64,000 nucleotides of DNA from NCBI GenBank assembly GCA_905221605.1, contig CAJNDS010000173.1, positions 142,846-206,845 on the forward strand, given 5' to 3'. Position 1 is the stretch's first letter. Each line of letters starts with the position of its first letter. This document shows, piece by piece, positions 22,786 through 34,063 of this stretch. Origin of the DNA: Symbiodinium natans (taxonomy: Eukaryota; Sar; Dinophyceae; Suessiales; Symbiodiniaceae). The notes under the pieces are model-generated. The model saw only the letters and a program-made list of their open reading frames with translations, ran no database searches and was not told the DNA's origin. The position numbers and the translations under genes were made by a program.

Positions 22786-23877
22786 GGGTTTGATGGGGTG
22801 CCTGGTTTTGCTTTGCGCCAGCTCGTCATGATGTGCACTGTGGGCTCGGGCGATCGACACAAGCTCCACGCCTTGCTCATGGCGGCCACTGGCCTGAAGG
22901 CCACAAACAGTTCTGAGTTGAGAACTTTGAGAACCTTGAGCTCGCTGCTTTTGACTTCTGTGGACAATCGCATGGCTTCCTCTGGGTCAAGGGGAGATAG
23001 TGGCATCATGTCAGCCATGTAAGGGCAACAGCGGCAAAACCATGTCAGTCATATCAGTGGATTGAGGTAAGCCTTGTAGACACAATGTCCATGGCCTCTC
23101 TGCGCGGCGAGACTTTGGGACCCTGCGGCTCGGCCAGGAAGCGAATGCGCAGCGAGCCCAGCTCGAGAATCAGCATCAAGGGGCCTCAGGAGAGTCATCG
23201 GAGCAAGCGGAGATAGTGCGTGATAGCCTGAGGTGACGCGATGCAGCCAATTGTTGAGGTCAGAGATCTGCCAAGTTCTGAGAGTGTGAACTGAGTGAAA
23301 CTTGCATGCCCTGACTTTGTTTTCTGAATGGCAGGATGCTGAATGCAGCCATCATGTGCACCGAGAAGTCATGGGTCTCTTCAGTGAGGCACTGGCGACG
23401 GCATCACAGAAGGTTGCCAAGTCGTACTTGCGCAGAAAAGCTGCTTACGAGCAGCAGCAAGAGGCCCTAATGCTGCAGGAAGCAGACCTAGCCCTGGCTC
23501 TTCATGCCTTGCGAAAGACGGGTTCAGAGCTCTGCAGTCGCCAAATGGAGATTACACAGACGCGTGCTGCCGCGGTCGAAGCCGGTCGGGTCTTGGACCG
23601 CTTGCAGCCAGTCTCCGCGCTCGTTGATGGTGTGCGCGAGCTGCTTCAGAAAGGCCCTGAGGATGCCCAAGCTGCGGATGGCATCGTGCGCATGCTGCAG
23701 CAAGAGCTGCGGAACCGCGGAGAAAACTCCCTTGCCGACGTCGCGCCCAAGATCCTTCTGAAGCATCCCAGCCTCCGGGACGGCTTTGCTCGGACGGCCG
23801 AGGCCCACTTGGCGCAAGTGGTCATCGAGTTCAAAAAAACTGTTGCGCAGACGCTTTGCTGCATCTTTTGTCAATAA
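22786..23877 (+). CDS. Coiled-coil protein of unknown function, three exons
   Basis: Exon 1 (22786-23018) follows CGGTCTCAG and ends AT/GTAAGG. Exon 2 starts at 23080 after CCTTGTAG, and the 61-nt intron joins in phase. Exon 2 ends near 23206-23232 (GTGCGTG near 23207 keeps the phase, GTGACG at 23233 does not). Exon 3 starts at 23335 after GAATGGCAG and ends at TAA 23875-23877. Exon 1 text is helical (RQLVMMCTVGSGDRHKLHAL, then LMAATGLKATNSSELRTLRT). Exon 3 has long heptad-like helices (RRKAAYEQQQEALMLQEADL) and ends in a Cys cluster (CCIFCQ). It looks soluble and elongated. N-terminal exons are missing. Confidence 0.6.
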
Positions 23878-24664
23878 GTGGTTGGCGACAATCTGTATTT
23901 ACTAGAAGTTACTCCTCCGCAGCTTGGTGTTTTGGTACTATCCTGGAAGCATATTTGTTGCCAGTGCCTCTGCAATGCTATTCCAAATGAGCAAGCGCCA
24001 AGTCCTCTCTCCATTCAAGTAAGCAAGGGGCGGACGCGAATGCTTAAAATCCTATAAATCGATGGGAGCACTTGTCAAACCACACCCCTAAGTTGATGGA
24101 GTGCACCATCGGCAATAAGCTTGAACATTTCCAAAGCGAACCTTCAGACATGAAGCAGAGATATCTGATGCCAAAACCCCATGAGCACAACCAGGGGAGT
24201 TGTGGCAGCCGCTCAAATGTCAAGGCCGGGGGGAGGCAATGACCATTCTTGTTCACTCAGAAACCCCGTGGATGCCCACAGAATCGAAGACATTAAGTTT
24301 TAAGTTTTAAGCCTCCCGGCAACCCCCGAGATCGCTGGTTTCGTCTTCCCGTTAATGTCAGCCTAACAGCCGCGCATCCATGCACGATTGCATACCATGG
24401 AGTATTTCCCGGATGCATCCAAACGATAAAGTTTCACAGGAATGCGGCTTGCTTTACGCAGAAGACGGTGAGTTTTGACTCACCGAAATTCCGCACTCGT
24501 CAGCGAAAAGGAAGATCTGGTGTGCTAGGATGTGCCATCACCGTTTCTCTCTCCTTATCAATCTTTTGCTTTGCATTTGCTCAATTAGTTGTCAGACCCT
24601 CACTCTCTTGTGCTGTTCTCGGATGCTGAGTGCTGATTTCATCTGGCTTCAGCCATAGTTTCAG
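23878..24664 (+). other. Mostly non-coding, one possible exon
   Basis: The only protein-like text is a + frame around 24075-24240 (LMECTIGNKLEHFQSEPSDM, then KQRYLMPKPHEHNQ) ending in TGA. Its splice edges are unclear. A minus frame over the same bases is less convincing. Confidence 0.25.
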
Positions 24665-25028
24665 CTGAGGGCGGCGGCGCACCACTGCAGTGCCTCACAG
24701 GCCTTCCAAGAAGCGCAGGCGGCCTTCGCGGTCGCTGTCGGTGCAGACACGCAGGCCGCAGACAAGGTGCACGCCTCCAGGTTTAGGTTTCTGAATTTCC
24801 AACACCCCTTGCATCCTCTAGCATCGCTGCCCCCCCCTACGGCGCCTGTGAACACAGGTGCGCAAGCAGAAGGCAGCTTTCGAGGCAGGTGTTTGCAAGG
24901 ATGTCCGTCGCCTTGCCGCTCCTTTGCAAACACGAGATTGTACACCTGAGGAGCAGCATAGGCAAGCCAGCATGCACAGAGATGCCCTCATGGAGGCGGA
25001 GGAGAAGGCTAGGGTATGCCAGAGCTGA
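24665..25028 (+). CDS. Small helical protein, two terminal exons
   Basis: Exon 24665-24766 follows ATAGTTTCAG and encodes 34 residues rich in Ala and Gln (SASQAFQEAQAAFAVAVGAD). The donor AAG/GTGCAC and the acceptor GTGAACACAG (exon from 24858) join in phase 0. Exon 24858-25028 encodes VRKQKAAFEAGVCKDVRRLA and then EEQHRQASMHRDALMEAEEK, stopping at TGA 25026-25028. The text is strongly helical and polar, like a coiled-coil or four-helix segment. Upstream exons are not identified and no family is recognised. Confidence 0.55.
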
Positions 25029-25615
25029 GTGCGAATTGTAAGAAATGCTTTGTTGAGCCGGTGCGGGCAATGTTTTAGAGTGGTTGGAACGATCCGTCGA
25101 CAGGATGTGTGCTTCAGTCATATTGTGGCTCCCTTTACTTGGACGCTGCTCGTCTTACATTAACGACGGGGTCGTGCGTGCTGAGTACAAAAAGTACTCA
25201 ATAACATAGATGACGTATGCATTGGCTGCATTGACTATGAAGCCAGTCTGGATGATTGTACTTGCTGTTGCTCGAAGCCAAGGACTGCGCAATTGCATGA
25301 GAAGTCAGAGAGCGACGACTCAGGCAAGAACTTGTTCCAGCTTGTCTGCGTAGCGCACACGCAGGACACGGTGTAACAGTGTAGGGGCAACGGTCGCATG
25401 GCCGCCTCAGCCCTGATGTGCTCTGTGGCAGGTGACGCTTCAACGTGTGCACCAGAGACCCCTTACGCAGTTGAAGGCAGACTGGAGCCAGACGACTCTT
25501 GGCAGCGATGGTGACTCGCATCTTATGTGAATAGAACGTAGCGACGTGAGGGTAGATGTAGGAAGCCTGCGTGGAGAGAGCCTAGAGTGGGCAGCCGGCC
25601 ATTGAGACTGTTGAA

Positions 25616-25801
25616 TTGCTATTGGTATTCTTCAACATTCTCCAGTGCACCCACTCCTTGCATTTCTGTGGGGTGCGGGTGCCTTCCTACAAGGAAAGGC
25701 CGACACCTCCGAAACTCGCGCGACGGATGGACCAAGATGTGCCTGGCGCATCTAAGACTGGGCGCGCGACACCGCAAGGTTTACAAGCCCACTTCAGCTG
25801 A
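25616..25801 (+). CDS. Short exon-like frame, unknown
   Basis: Open frame ending in TGA with protein-like polar text (VPSYKERPTPPKLARRMDQD, then VPGASKTGRATPQGLQAHFS). The N-terminal part is hydrophobic and may be intron. No motif. The rest of 25.03-26.18 kb shows nothing firm. Confidence 0.25.
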   Translation: MLLVFFNILQCTHSLHFCGVRVPSYKERPTPPKLARRMDQDVPGASKTGRATPQGLQAHFS

Positions 25802-26190
25802 AGTTGCTGTGTCTGGCTTGTGCATGCTATGAGCTGTGCAGATAGCAGCGCAAGCCGACTGGGCCTAATTTGCCTGCACGACGTTGTACAGCTGCCGCCG
25901 TTGTACGGGACTCTTGCCAGTTGAGCTCGAAGGAGGTATAGTAGCATTCATAACAGGGCTTGTAGATTCTAGATCCAGTAAGGTGAAGAGTGTGGCCCCG
26001 TCCAATGGACCTGGCTCGTAGGGCGCCTCATCGCGGCACAGGATGAGATCTGCTTTGTGCATAGACACTCGTCAGTTTTAATGCCAGGCTTCGTGCAAGT
26101 GCCGGCTTGACCGAGATCAGGATGAGTGGGATGAAAGGGGGGCACCGGCTCATATAGCAACGACGAGTCGGAGACTTGCAAGCCAGCACT

Positions 26191-26379
26191 ATGCCGATAG
26201 TGTGGTGCGCAGAAGGCATCATGATGTGCAAAGGCAAAACCTGTGCCTGCATGGGACGCGGGGATGCTGGGGGAATCTGCCAATATGACATGTCAACTCT
26301 AAGCCACGAAGACTGTGCAAGCCTGTGCAAGGCATTGGAACTGGCAGCGAAGGCCAATGCCTACCGCGCAAGGGGCTGA
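26191..26379 (+). CDS. Small Cys-rich frame
   Basis: ATG-started, 62 residues, seven Cys, four of them within MMCKGKTCACMGRGDAGGIC, followed by an amphipathic end (CASLCKALELAAKANAY) and TGA. Without a signal peptide it may be a terminal exon and not a complete gene. The Cys spacing is not that of a family I can name. Confidence 0.35.
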   Translation: MPIVWCAEGIMMCKGKTCACMGRGDAGGICQYDMSTLSHEDCASLCKALELAAKANAYRARG

Positions 26380-26592
26380 CTGGGGCTTCCGCTCACTTGT
26401 CCTGTCATTGGGCCTCGTTGTTGGTTGGGAGGGAAAGGATCAGGAAAAGGTGAGGAAAGGGGTGGAGTGAGGAAGGGAGGGAGGGAGAGAGAGAGAGAGA
26501 GAAGGTTGAAGGTGACTAACTCGGTTGACGCACGCCTTCGGGCGGCCTCCTCCAATGATAAAAAGTTTGTTGCTGCGTAGAAAGAAAGACAA

Positions 26593-26819
26593 CTAGAAGG
26601 TGAAGATCCATCTGGCATGAACGGAGATGAGCACCACGGAAACCACCAGGGAGGAAGAAGCCAACACCACCTGGTACACCTCTGACCAAGAAGCAGATTG
26701 GAGCAAGTTGACAACCACCAAGCACACCATCCTCGAATACCCCAACCAGGGGATGACATCACTACGAAACACAGATAGGAAGAAGAATATTGTCAGAACT
26801 CCTGGAGGCACGTGCATCC
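26593..26819 (-). CDS. Membrane protein, terminal exon (minus strand)
   Basis: Read on -, the acceptor TTTTTCGCCTTCAG opens a 75-codon frame ending in TAG at 26593-26595. It contains hydrophobic segments (VLTIFFFLSVF, MVCLVVVNLL, VVLASSSLVVSVVLISVHA) separated by short polar turns. The opposite-strand frame 26627-27145 starts with an ATG and is 172 codons long, but its Thr/Glu/Lys-rich text is what antisense of a hydrophobic stretch gives. I prefer the minus reading but cannot exclude the plus. Confidence 0.38.
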
Positions 26820-27729
26820 CTGAAGGCGAAAAAGATAGTACCTTGAGTTCAAGGAACCAAACGCACAGTTTAATCTCAACACTTCAACAAGTGAACATGA
26901 GATCTTTGATCTTCATGATCTTTGCTGCTTGTAAGAGTCAAGGAGCCCACAGAACTGTTTTGTTCCACTCCCTTGGTTGCTGGGGCCTGATGTCAGCATT
27001 CACTCACGAAGAATGCAAAACCGCCTCGCAGATGAAGCTAAACAACGACAAGGGCAAGTGCAACAACTTGTACCATAGAGATGCTCCATTTCTTCATCAC
27101 GAGCAAACTTTCCAGCAGCAGGCATTGGAAATTGCCTGTAGATGAGATCGCAGATGTTTGCGTCATGCCCTGCATCGCGCTCATGTCGAAAGCCTGCGGG
27201 CATTGTGCCCAAACCTCTGTAGAGAGTCGTATAGTCGTAGAATGTCGCAGAATAGAGCAGACTGTTGTGGAGGATTTCGTGGAGCATGTGATGTGCAAAT
27301 AGCAGCTGGCATGTGCAGACCAAGGCCCTGTCACAGGTGGGGGAGGTTGCGGAGTGGAGGCTGCAGGCAAGGCCACACTTTGCCCCGGGAAACGGCAGCT
27401 AACGGCAGAAATTGGCAGCAAGAGCGTTGCGGCTGGGCTTTTCAGTGTATGATGTATATTGCTGTATATATATTTATATATTATCGACAAAGGATGCCGA
27501 GTGACGTATGCCACGGCAGCAAGAGCAAGAATGCATACGGCAGCACCTGCAGCAGGCTTGTTCACTCTTGCGAGACTTGCATGGTCTCTTTGAGCTCCTG
27601 CTCATGGGCCTGGTTGCCTTAGGCACAGTGGTGCTGTGAGAGGTTGACTTTCAGTGATGTGCTTGCGCAAGTTGGGTAGCTGAAGTAGATGTTTCCCAAA
27701 GACATCTCGGCACAAATGTCTTGTTCAAG

Positions 27730-28130
27730 AAGCCGGAGTTACATGGATGTTGCGCGTGTGTTGTGCGGGCGTTGCGTGGACCGACGGTGCGTGACGGAAT
27801 AGGCGACGCGAGATCGGAGGCATGACGGTGCGTGTAAATCGGGGTCGTGGCCGGGCGTGATGGAGCTCTGACAGGGCGTGATGGCGCGTGACATCGCGTG
27901 ACGGTGTGTGATGGAGTGTAAGGCCTGGACAATCGTTCTTTGTAGTACAAATTGAGTACGCGAAAACGCCTCTTGGAGGCCTCCCGGAGCTCTGAGCGTG
28001 GAAACTCGTTCTTCGTAGTACAATTTGAAGTACAATTTGAGTACGACTTGGTGTGACGGAGTGTACACAATCCAAGAGGAGGGGGGATCCGGGGGGGTGA
28101 CAGGGCGTGATGGAGCGCAAAAGGTGGGTG
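27730..28130. repeat. Degenerate GTGATGG/GCGTGAC repeats with a duplicated word
   Basis: Irregular repetition of GCGTGATGG-like units, plus two copies of a longer word (TCGTTCTTYGTAGTACAA, then a TTGAGTACG end) at about 27931-27960 and 28006-28047. The long minus-strand frames here translate this repeat. Confidence 0.45.
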
Positions 28131-28516
28131 GGAGGCGGAACGGGCGAGATATCTTTGACCTTTGACCGTGGGTTCCTGTCCTTCACTTTGACCGCCCGCA
28201 GCTGCTTTTATGGATCGAGGGATGCTGGTTGGGAGCAGGCAAGCATAGGCAAGGCATGGGCGCAGACCTGGGCACAGACCATTGCGCAGACCAAATCACG
28301 CAGAGCCACTGGCTAGGTGAGGTTCACACCATGTGTTCCAGAACTGTTAGGAGAGTCTTGAAGCAGCGATGGCACAGCAAACGCAGCACGTCAACGATAA
28401 CAATTGCGCGGCCAGTTGCGAGATGTTGCTGTACAGCATGCCAACAATGGCCCGGCTTGGAGTCGGAAGACACCTGGGCTTAGGCAAGGCCATTTCAGGC
28501 AGTAACCAACTAAGCT

Positions 28517-28765
28517 GTGGTACAGTATGGAAAAGTCGTTGAGTGGTTTCGAGATGCGTTGCGCTCAGTGCCTGCCGGGATTGGGCTTCCAGCGCAGAAG
28601 CGCAGAAGCGCAGAAGCCAGGTGTGCGTGCCTGATGAACTGGAGAGATGCACTCCAGGCGCCTTTCCGAGGGATGAGGGGGTGGTGGGCCTTGCCCGCGG
28701 CAGGGTTGACAATTGACCCGTGCATACCCATGCTGAATCGACAAACAAGACTTCGCCAAGTGTGA
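28517..28765 (+). CDS. Unknown exon-like frame
   Basis: Protein-like text (VVEWFRDALRSVPAGIGLPA, then ARCACLMNWRDALQAPFRGM) running to TGA 28763-28765, with a GTG at the 5' edge and no Met start. Two opposite-strand frames overlap it and look like shadows. A further + frame (28830-29087, TWVSQQCALLEGRARSQEVV) follows and may be the next exon. Confidence 0.33.
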   Translation: MVQYGKVVEWFRDALRSVPAGIGLPAQKRRSAEARCACLMNWRDALQAPFRGMRGWWALPAAGLTIDPCIPMLNRQTRLRQV

Positions 28766-29071
28766 ACACGGGGGTCGGCTTTTACATTTTCCTGGAGGGA
28801 CACGGGAGTGTGGGGGGGGTACCGAGACTGTGCAGTACCTTGGCCCTGAAGCTACGAAGCAGTCTGTGAAGCGAGTCACCTGGGTCTCTCAACAGTGCGC
28901 CCTTTTGGAAGGCAGAGCTCGGTCACAAGAAGTCGTTGGGCGAGGCTTTGAAGGCCAGGCTTCAACTTGTAATGCGGCAGCTGATGGCTGGTGGCTTGCT
29001 GAAGCATCTCGGAAGACTAAGGTGTTTGACTTCCTTCAGGGGGAGTGGACCAACGTCCAGGACTGTGTGAC

Positions 29072-29500
29072 ATGGGAGCTGCCTTGAACTTTGCAACTTT
29101 GCACGCTTTACAGATCTTTGGCTGTCGTCTGGCAAGAGAACGAGCTGAACAGAATCGGCTTGTTGGCTTGCTTAATGCTGATTTGCTTGCCTTGCCATGC
29201 GGAGAACGCTGGTGAGACTTATTTGATCACCGGCAAGACCGTCCGAAACCTTGGCATGTTAAGTCTCTGACAGCTTTGCGGGCGCACTTCCGGCAAGTGC
29301 AGCTTGCATGAATGGCTGCCGTGCTGCCAGGCAGAACAAATGATTTGGGAGTCAGGACTTTTAAGGAATGGCTCGTTTGGGAGGACTGCCGCCGGCCACT
29401 GCTACTTTCCCGTGCGACATGCATCATCATTCTTCTTTCCAATCGGCAGGAGAAATGGCACACCGTTGCCTGGGGCCCTCAGCGGCGATCCTTTCCTTAA
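29072..29500 (+). CDS. Interrupted frame with two internal UGA codons, exon chain or decayed copy
   Basis: One frame starting at ATG 29072 reads as protein for about 140 codons (NFATLHALQIFGCRLARERA, PKPWHVKSLTALRAHFRQVQ, GVRTFKEWLVWEDCRRPLLL) but contains two UGA codons before the final TAA at 29498-29500. The first UGA lies directly after a possible donor (CTG/GTGAGA), so intron removal could explain it. The second lies in TTGCATGAATGG with no clear donor. Function unknown. Confidence 0.3.
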
Positions 29501-29957
29501 TCTACCATCTGCCAGTCTGGAAGATCTGGCCACAGATTGCGACTGTGACGGGCCATGTGGCGCTGCGATGTTGTGAATCTTGAGGATACTACCTGGACAA
29601 GTTCAGGCCCCAAGACGAGGACACGAGCAGCTGATCAGATCAGAAACCTTTCGCGTCAGCCAAACGCAGTCACGGTCTTCGTGTTGACTCGCGCTTAACT
29701 GCGCAGGAGGTGAAGTGGACATGCTACAACAATGGTGGAGGGAGGCCATTCCGCCGCTCAGCTGAACAGGAAATGGCAGCCCCCTGTACAGACCGTCCGC
29801 ATGCGTCGCATTCCGTCACAGTTAATGGAATATCAATATGTTCGAGATTTTGTTTTGTTTTGGGGGGTGTTTTTCCATGTTTCGTTCTTTGTGCAAGGTG
29901 TTTGGTAAGCAGGAAGGAAGGAGGTAAGGAAGCAGGGGAGGCAGGCGGGAATGAAAG

Positions 29958-30126
29958 AGGAAGTAAGGAAGTAAGGAAGTAAGGAAGTAAGGAAGTAAGG
30001 AAGTAAGGAAGTAAGGAAGTAAGGAAGTAAGGAAGTAAGGAAGTAAGGAAGTAAGGAAGTAAGGAAGTAAGGAAGTAAGGAAGTAAGGAAGTAAGGAAGT
30101 AAGGAAGTAAGGAAGTAAGGAAGGAA
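29958..30126 (+). repeat. 8-bp tandem array (AAGGAAGT)
   Basis: About 21 near-perfect copies of an 8-bp purine-rich unit in a strand-asymmetric tract. It generates the octapeptide-repeat open frames on the minus strand, which are not genes. Confidence 0.95.
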
Positions 30127-30264
30127 GGATTGCTTCAAAACCCATACGCATCTCTTCCAAACCCGATGTGCTAGCATGGTGCTGCAAACAACAGAAAATT
30201 GATTCACAACCCATATTCTGAATCCTTTTGACCCAGTCATGCAAATATTGTTTCAGTCAGGCAT

Positions 30265-30745
30265 GTTTCCAACAACCGCAGAGTAAGCGACGATGCACCA
30301 ATAAGCAAAACAACCACACATAGTAGGCGAAGACGAACAGCCGCACAGGAAGTCATAACGCACCACTAAGCAAAGCAACGAAGATGCACCAATACGCAAG
30401 ACAACCGCACAGTAAGCGAAAGGAGCGCCCATTAATTCAGCTGTGGACCCCAATAGCAAGCTGAGTTTGCCTTCCTTTGAGAGCCACAGACGTAGTTTGC
30501 GAAGACGCGCCGCCAAGCTAAACAATCACACAGTAAGCCAAGACTCGCCAATAGTCAAACAACCTCACAAAGGAAGGCGCCCCCATAAGCAAAACACTTG
30601 CACAGCAAGCAAAGTCGCGCCAATATATGCATGTATTGCATCCTGGGTCCCTTCATGGGGCCTCCTTGTAAGGCATTTCCGTGTAAGCAACGCGAGAGGG
30701 ACAAAGCCGAAAACAAGAAAAGCACCAATAAGCCATAGCAGCTCC
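30265..30745 (+). repeat. Degenerate ~40-bp tandem repeat
   Basis: Recurring words CACCAATAAGCAAAACAA and CACAGTAAGCGAAGAC alternate at about 36-42 bp spacing, with much drift and two interruptions (30440-30495 and 30620-30690). The open frames over it are repeat translations. Origin unknown. Confidence 0.6.
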
Positions 30746-31301
30746 GCATTTATTTAGTCCTGCGCCCGTTGTTAGTTGGCTGTTTAATTTCGTGGAAAAT
30801 TTGGAGCCGGACCCAGACTTCAGAGGAACATGTTTTGAAGGCCCACACCAAATACTGAACCGACTGCTACTGAATCACAACCGAAGCCCAACATGGAGAG
30901 GATGGAAGCGTTCCGAGAGATCCGCCGGCCAAGACGGTCCGGGTCAGGCCGTTGACATCCTTTCAAGCATCGGAATCGCTGGTTCATGTCCATGGCTTTC
31001 CTGGCTTTCCTGTCCGTTTCGCCCTGTGCATGGCAGGAGCCCACTGGCGGGAACGAGCCCGACGTGAAGGCCACCAATAGCTGAATCTGCATCACGTTGG
31101 CTGCAGAGCTTCTTTCAGGAGCCCCTTTTGCCTTGCTTTGACAGGCCCTAGCGCCAAGGCCGAAGGCGCGTCCAAGAACGAAGGCGTCCGGTCTTGCAGA
31201 CAAGTCATAAGACCTCTTCTATGTTGGCCTACGGTTGGCTTGGTGTGTGCACTCGGTTGGCTGGGTTTTTTACCGTAAGATAACATGCCAACCATCCGCA
31301 G

Positions 31302-31746
31302 AGGAAGCGCCGTGGAACAACCCGACGGAGTTTGAGCAAGAAACGAAGGAGGCGGACCTGCACCAGCATCTCCGCCATGTGAGCTTGGTCGAGTCCTGAG
31401 CCAGTCCTAGCCTCAGGTCAAAAAAGGCTTGAAGCCCAAGGGTCCACAAGCGAAAGGGAAGCCCAAGGGGAAAGCAAAACCCAAGCTGATGACCAGCAAG
31501 CCAAAGGCCGGACCCTTCAAGAACCGAGGCCTGGAAAGTAGAATGAGTAGAATGCGTTCGTGGAAATATTCGGTACTTTGTATCGGCTGGTGGCACCTCT
31601 TCTTCCGAGGCACAAAGCCTGAGGAAACGACGGAGGCCAAGCAAGAAAAGCCAGAAGAGCAAGAGAAGCAAGTAAAGCAAGAGGGCGTTGAGATCGTCAT
31701 CGACGCTGAGCCCGAGGCGCCCTGGCGTGGAAGAAGGGGCAGTTGA
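31302..31746 (+). CDS. Lys/Glu-rich unknown protein, terminal exons
   Basis: Exon 31302-31378 follows CATCCGCAG, reads EAPWNNPTEFEQETKEADLH and ends CAT/GTGAGC. Exon 31417-31746 follows TAGCCTCAG and joins in phase 0: a Lys/Gly/Pro-rich segment (KGLKPKGPQAKGKPKGKAKP), a hydrophobic stretch (SVLCIGWWHLFF) that may be an unspliced intron, and an acidic segment (KPEETTEAKQEKPEEQEKQV) before TGA 31744-31746. The composition suggests a charged linker-type protein. Minus frames with poly-Leu here are antisense shadows. Confidence 0.45.
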
Positions 31747-32003
31747 CCCCCCTGCACTAGCTCTGCCTCTGTGGTTGTGCGCATTTCTCAGGACAAGCCG
31801 AAAGCCGGATCGAGGCTTGTCTGATAAAACAATCCTGTTTCGAACAATCTGCCATGGAGCTTTCCTACCACTTCTGGCATTGCTTCTCAAGAGCCCAGGG
31901 CAACAGGCTTAGCTGATGATCCTCCAGAAGACCCAGGATCATCAACGGCGGCGCCCAATGAAAAGGAGGTGTCTGACCTTGTTTGCTGTCACCTCCTGGT
32001 GTG

Positions 32004-32264
32004 TCACCTTCCCATGTCCAAAATGAGTTGCATGTCCTCAGCTGCGTGGAATCGCTGATCACCTCCCTTGTCCTCCCTTTCTCCTTCATTCTCCATCATG
32101 CCACTGCGATAAAGCGACACGCAGATTGCAATATGGGCGAGCGCCCGTGCGGGTAGCTGGCCCAGCCCTAGATTTTCACGGTTTTGTCCAATGCCAGAAT
32201 CGCATATGCCACAGAAATCCACGAATAACTGCTTGAAAGGCCATGGCTTCTTGAACGTATGCAA
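32004..32264 (-). CDS. Minus-strand exon-like frame, unknown
   Basis: Protein-like on -: AHIAICVSLYRSGMMENEGE, then AAEDMQLILDMG ending at a donor (GGGAAG/GTGACA). It lies downstream, in the minus direction, of the terminal exon at 32282, so it belongs to a different gene or to an alternative end. Confidence 0.28.
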   Translation of the reverse strand: MHTFKKPWPFKQLFVDFCGICDSGIGQNRENLGLGQLPARALAHIAICVSLYRSGMMENEGEREDKGGDQRFHAAEDMQLILDMGR

Positions 32265-32281
32265 TACATGCGTGTATGGTT

Positions 32282-32713
32282 TTAGGTCTGGTTAGGCTCA
32301 GGCATTGCCTTAGAAAGGTACACCCGCCGGTGCGGAAGATGAAGGCTGCGCCCGCAGGCGGTGTAAGCTCCAATCAGAGCTGGGATCACGTTTAGCAGCT
32401 TTTTGCTGAAGATAACCTTCTTGACTCATGCTACTCATGCTGCTCATGCTGCTCATGCTTCGGAAGCTTACTGGCTGGATCCTTGCAGATGGTGCCGACA
32501 GTGTAGCCGCGGTGTTCTCCGAAGCTGATCTCCTCGGAGCAGATCCAGGCACCATCGGTGTCATGTGCAGCTTGCGGTCTTCTGAGGGCTGGGATGGGAG
32601 AGTCTTTCATCACCAGGCTGGGAGAAGGAGCGGCTGATCGCCAGGAAACTCCTTGCCCAGGGTAGAGCCCTTGGTTTTGAAATGATTTGAACAGGGCCTT
32701 CTTGGGCTTTCCA
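32282..32713 (-). CDS. Unknown gene, C-terminal two exons with a 47-nt intron
   Basis: Minus exon 32713-32472 follows CTGCGCAG and reads GKPKKALFKSFQNQGLYPGQ, then AWICSEEISFGEHRGYTVGT, ending CCA/GTAAGC. Exon 32424-32282 follows GCATGAG, joins in phase and reads KKVIFSKKLLNVIPALIGAY, then RRVYLSKAMPEPNQT and TAA. The very short intron (32425-32471) is nearly all a 9-bp repeat (AGCATGAGC). About 128 residues of C-terminus are visible. No family recognised. Confidence 0.5.
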
Positions 32714-34060
32714 ACTGCGCAGACGTTTGTAAACAGGCTTTCGACCCAAGCCTGAAGAAGAGGCTGCGCCCGGTTGTCTGATCGGGTGTACAGTATACGG
32801 CATCATGGCACGTCAGTGCAGATGGCTACTCACGGCAGGATGCTTCCCAAGTTCCGGTGGACATCGGCTTCGAGGACTCCGATTTCACTGCCACCTCAGT
32901 CTCCAGCCCCACACATCACATCCAGTTTGAGAAGAATCCCTGTTCCTCATGACTTGTCTCGAATCCAGTTTCATGCCCGATGCACAGCAGGCTGTGCCTG
33001 TTTGGCTCGACAGCGGTGGATATCTTCCCCCGTGTACACATGTTGACAGGGATGTGCCAAGACGACCTTTATGGTCGGAAACATGAGTTCTATGCCTCTA
33101 TGTGCTAATGGCGCTCTTCCGTATGTTTACATTTACATCTTGAGTTCTTGTGAGCCCGTCGCTGCCGCGCTGCCAAGGGGGCAGCCTCGAGGCGGCCTAG
33201 AAAGCCGATTTGTCATGGTAAGCCTTGGAACTCAGATGAAGTTCGCGCCGGACCCTCAGTTGTCGGTGAACACCTGTGCGCTGCCTTGCACGCTTCGTGC
33301 TAGAACAGTCTTAGAATGCCTCCCGCAGTGCCAAGGGGTGCTGCGGCTGGCGCATCCAGTGCTGTCGGCAAGGCAGCAGGCTCTGCACCTCGCTTGCATG
33401 TGAGGAGTGGATGGCATTTCTCCGACTACTTGTAGTCGTGGTACATAAAAGTGATCCATATACTGATAGAAGCTCCAAGTCCCCAAGTCCACCCTTGCAT
33501 GCTGGACGATGCCGGCTTTTCACCATGTCTTCCTGTTCTTCGTCTTCCTCTTCTTGGCCCGACGCCCCGTAAACGCGCCAAACTTACCTTACATCAGTAT
33601 TTCCAGTGTTTCGCGTGAACCACATGTTTACCGACATGCCGATTACAGCAGTATGTACAGTGTTTCGGATGGTTTACATGCCGGAAACATCGGTATTTCT
33701 GTGCGCACCCTCATCACCAACTACTACTACATGAAGATGAGTAACAAAACAAGAACAACGTCCGGACGCCCTATAACATCGTAGAGCACTGCATGTTGGA
33801 CAGCGTTCGCTTGTTGATGTTGTTTATTGGCATTGCTTTTCGCAGGGCCTGCGTTGTACGACAGCAACTACTTCTAAAGAACAGTACTTGAGCTTCTACT
33901 GAGAGTCATTTGTTTCCCTGGTCTCCGTCATTGTCTGCGCTTCTGGAGAACGCGCGTTTCGCTTGGGGCGTCGTCTGCTTTTGACGGGAATTTACGTGAT
34001 CGCATGCTTTGCATTGTGGCGGAGCCGAAAAGCAGGTAAATATGCATTAGGTTTGGCTGC
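32714..34060. other. Stretch without a firm gene
   Basis: One + piece near 33130-33218 runs into a donor (CATG/GTAAGC), and the frame beyond it continues with protein-like text (SRFVMVSLGTQMKFAPDPQL). The evidence is too thin for a gene call. No repeats or RNA genes seen. Confidence 0.25.
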
Positions 34061-34063
34061 AGA

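Noticed and set aside
26627-27145. 172-codon + strand ATG frame
   Set aside because: Lies opposite a splice-bounded, strongly hydrophobic minus exon. Its Thr/Glu/Lys-rich text is typical antisense. Kept only as an alternative.
29822-30244. Minus-strand proteins of 135-140 residues with an LLPYFLTS octapeptide
   Set aside because: The 8-bp purine array read in antisense. All three minus frames are open across it.
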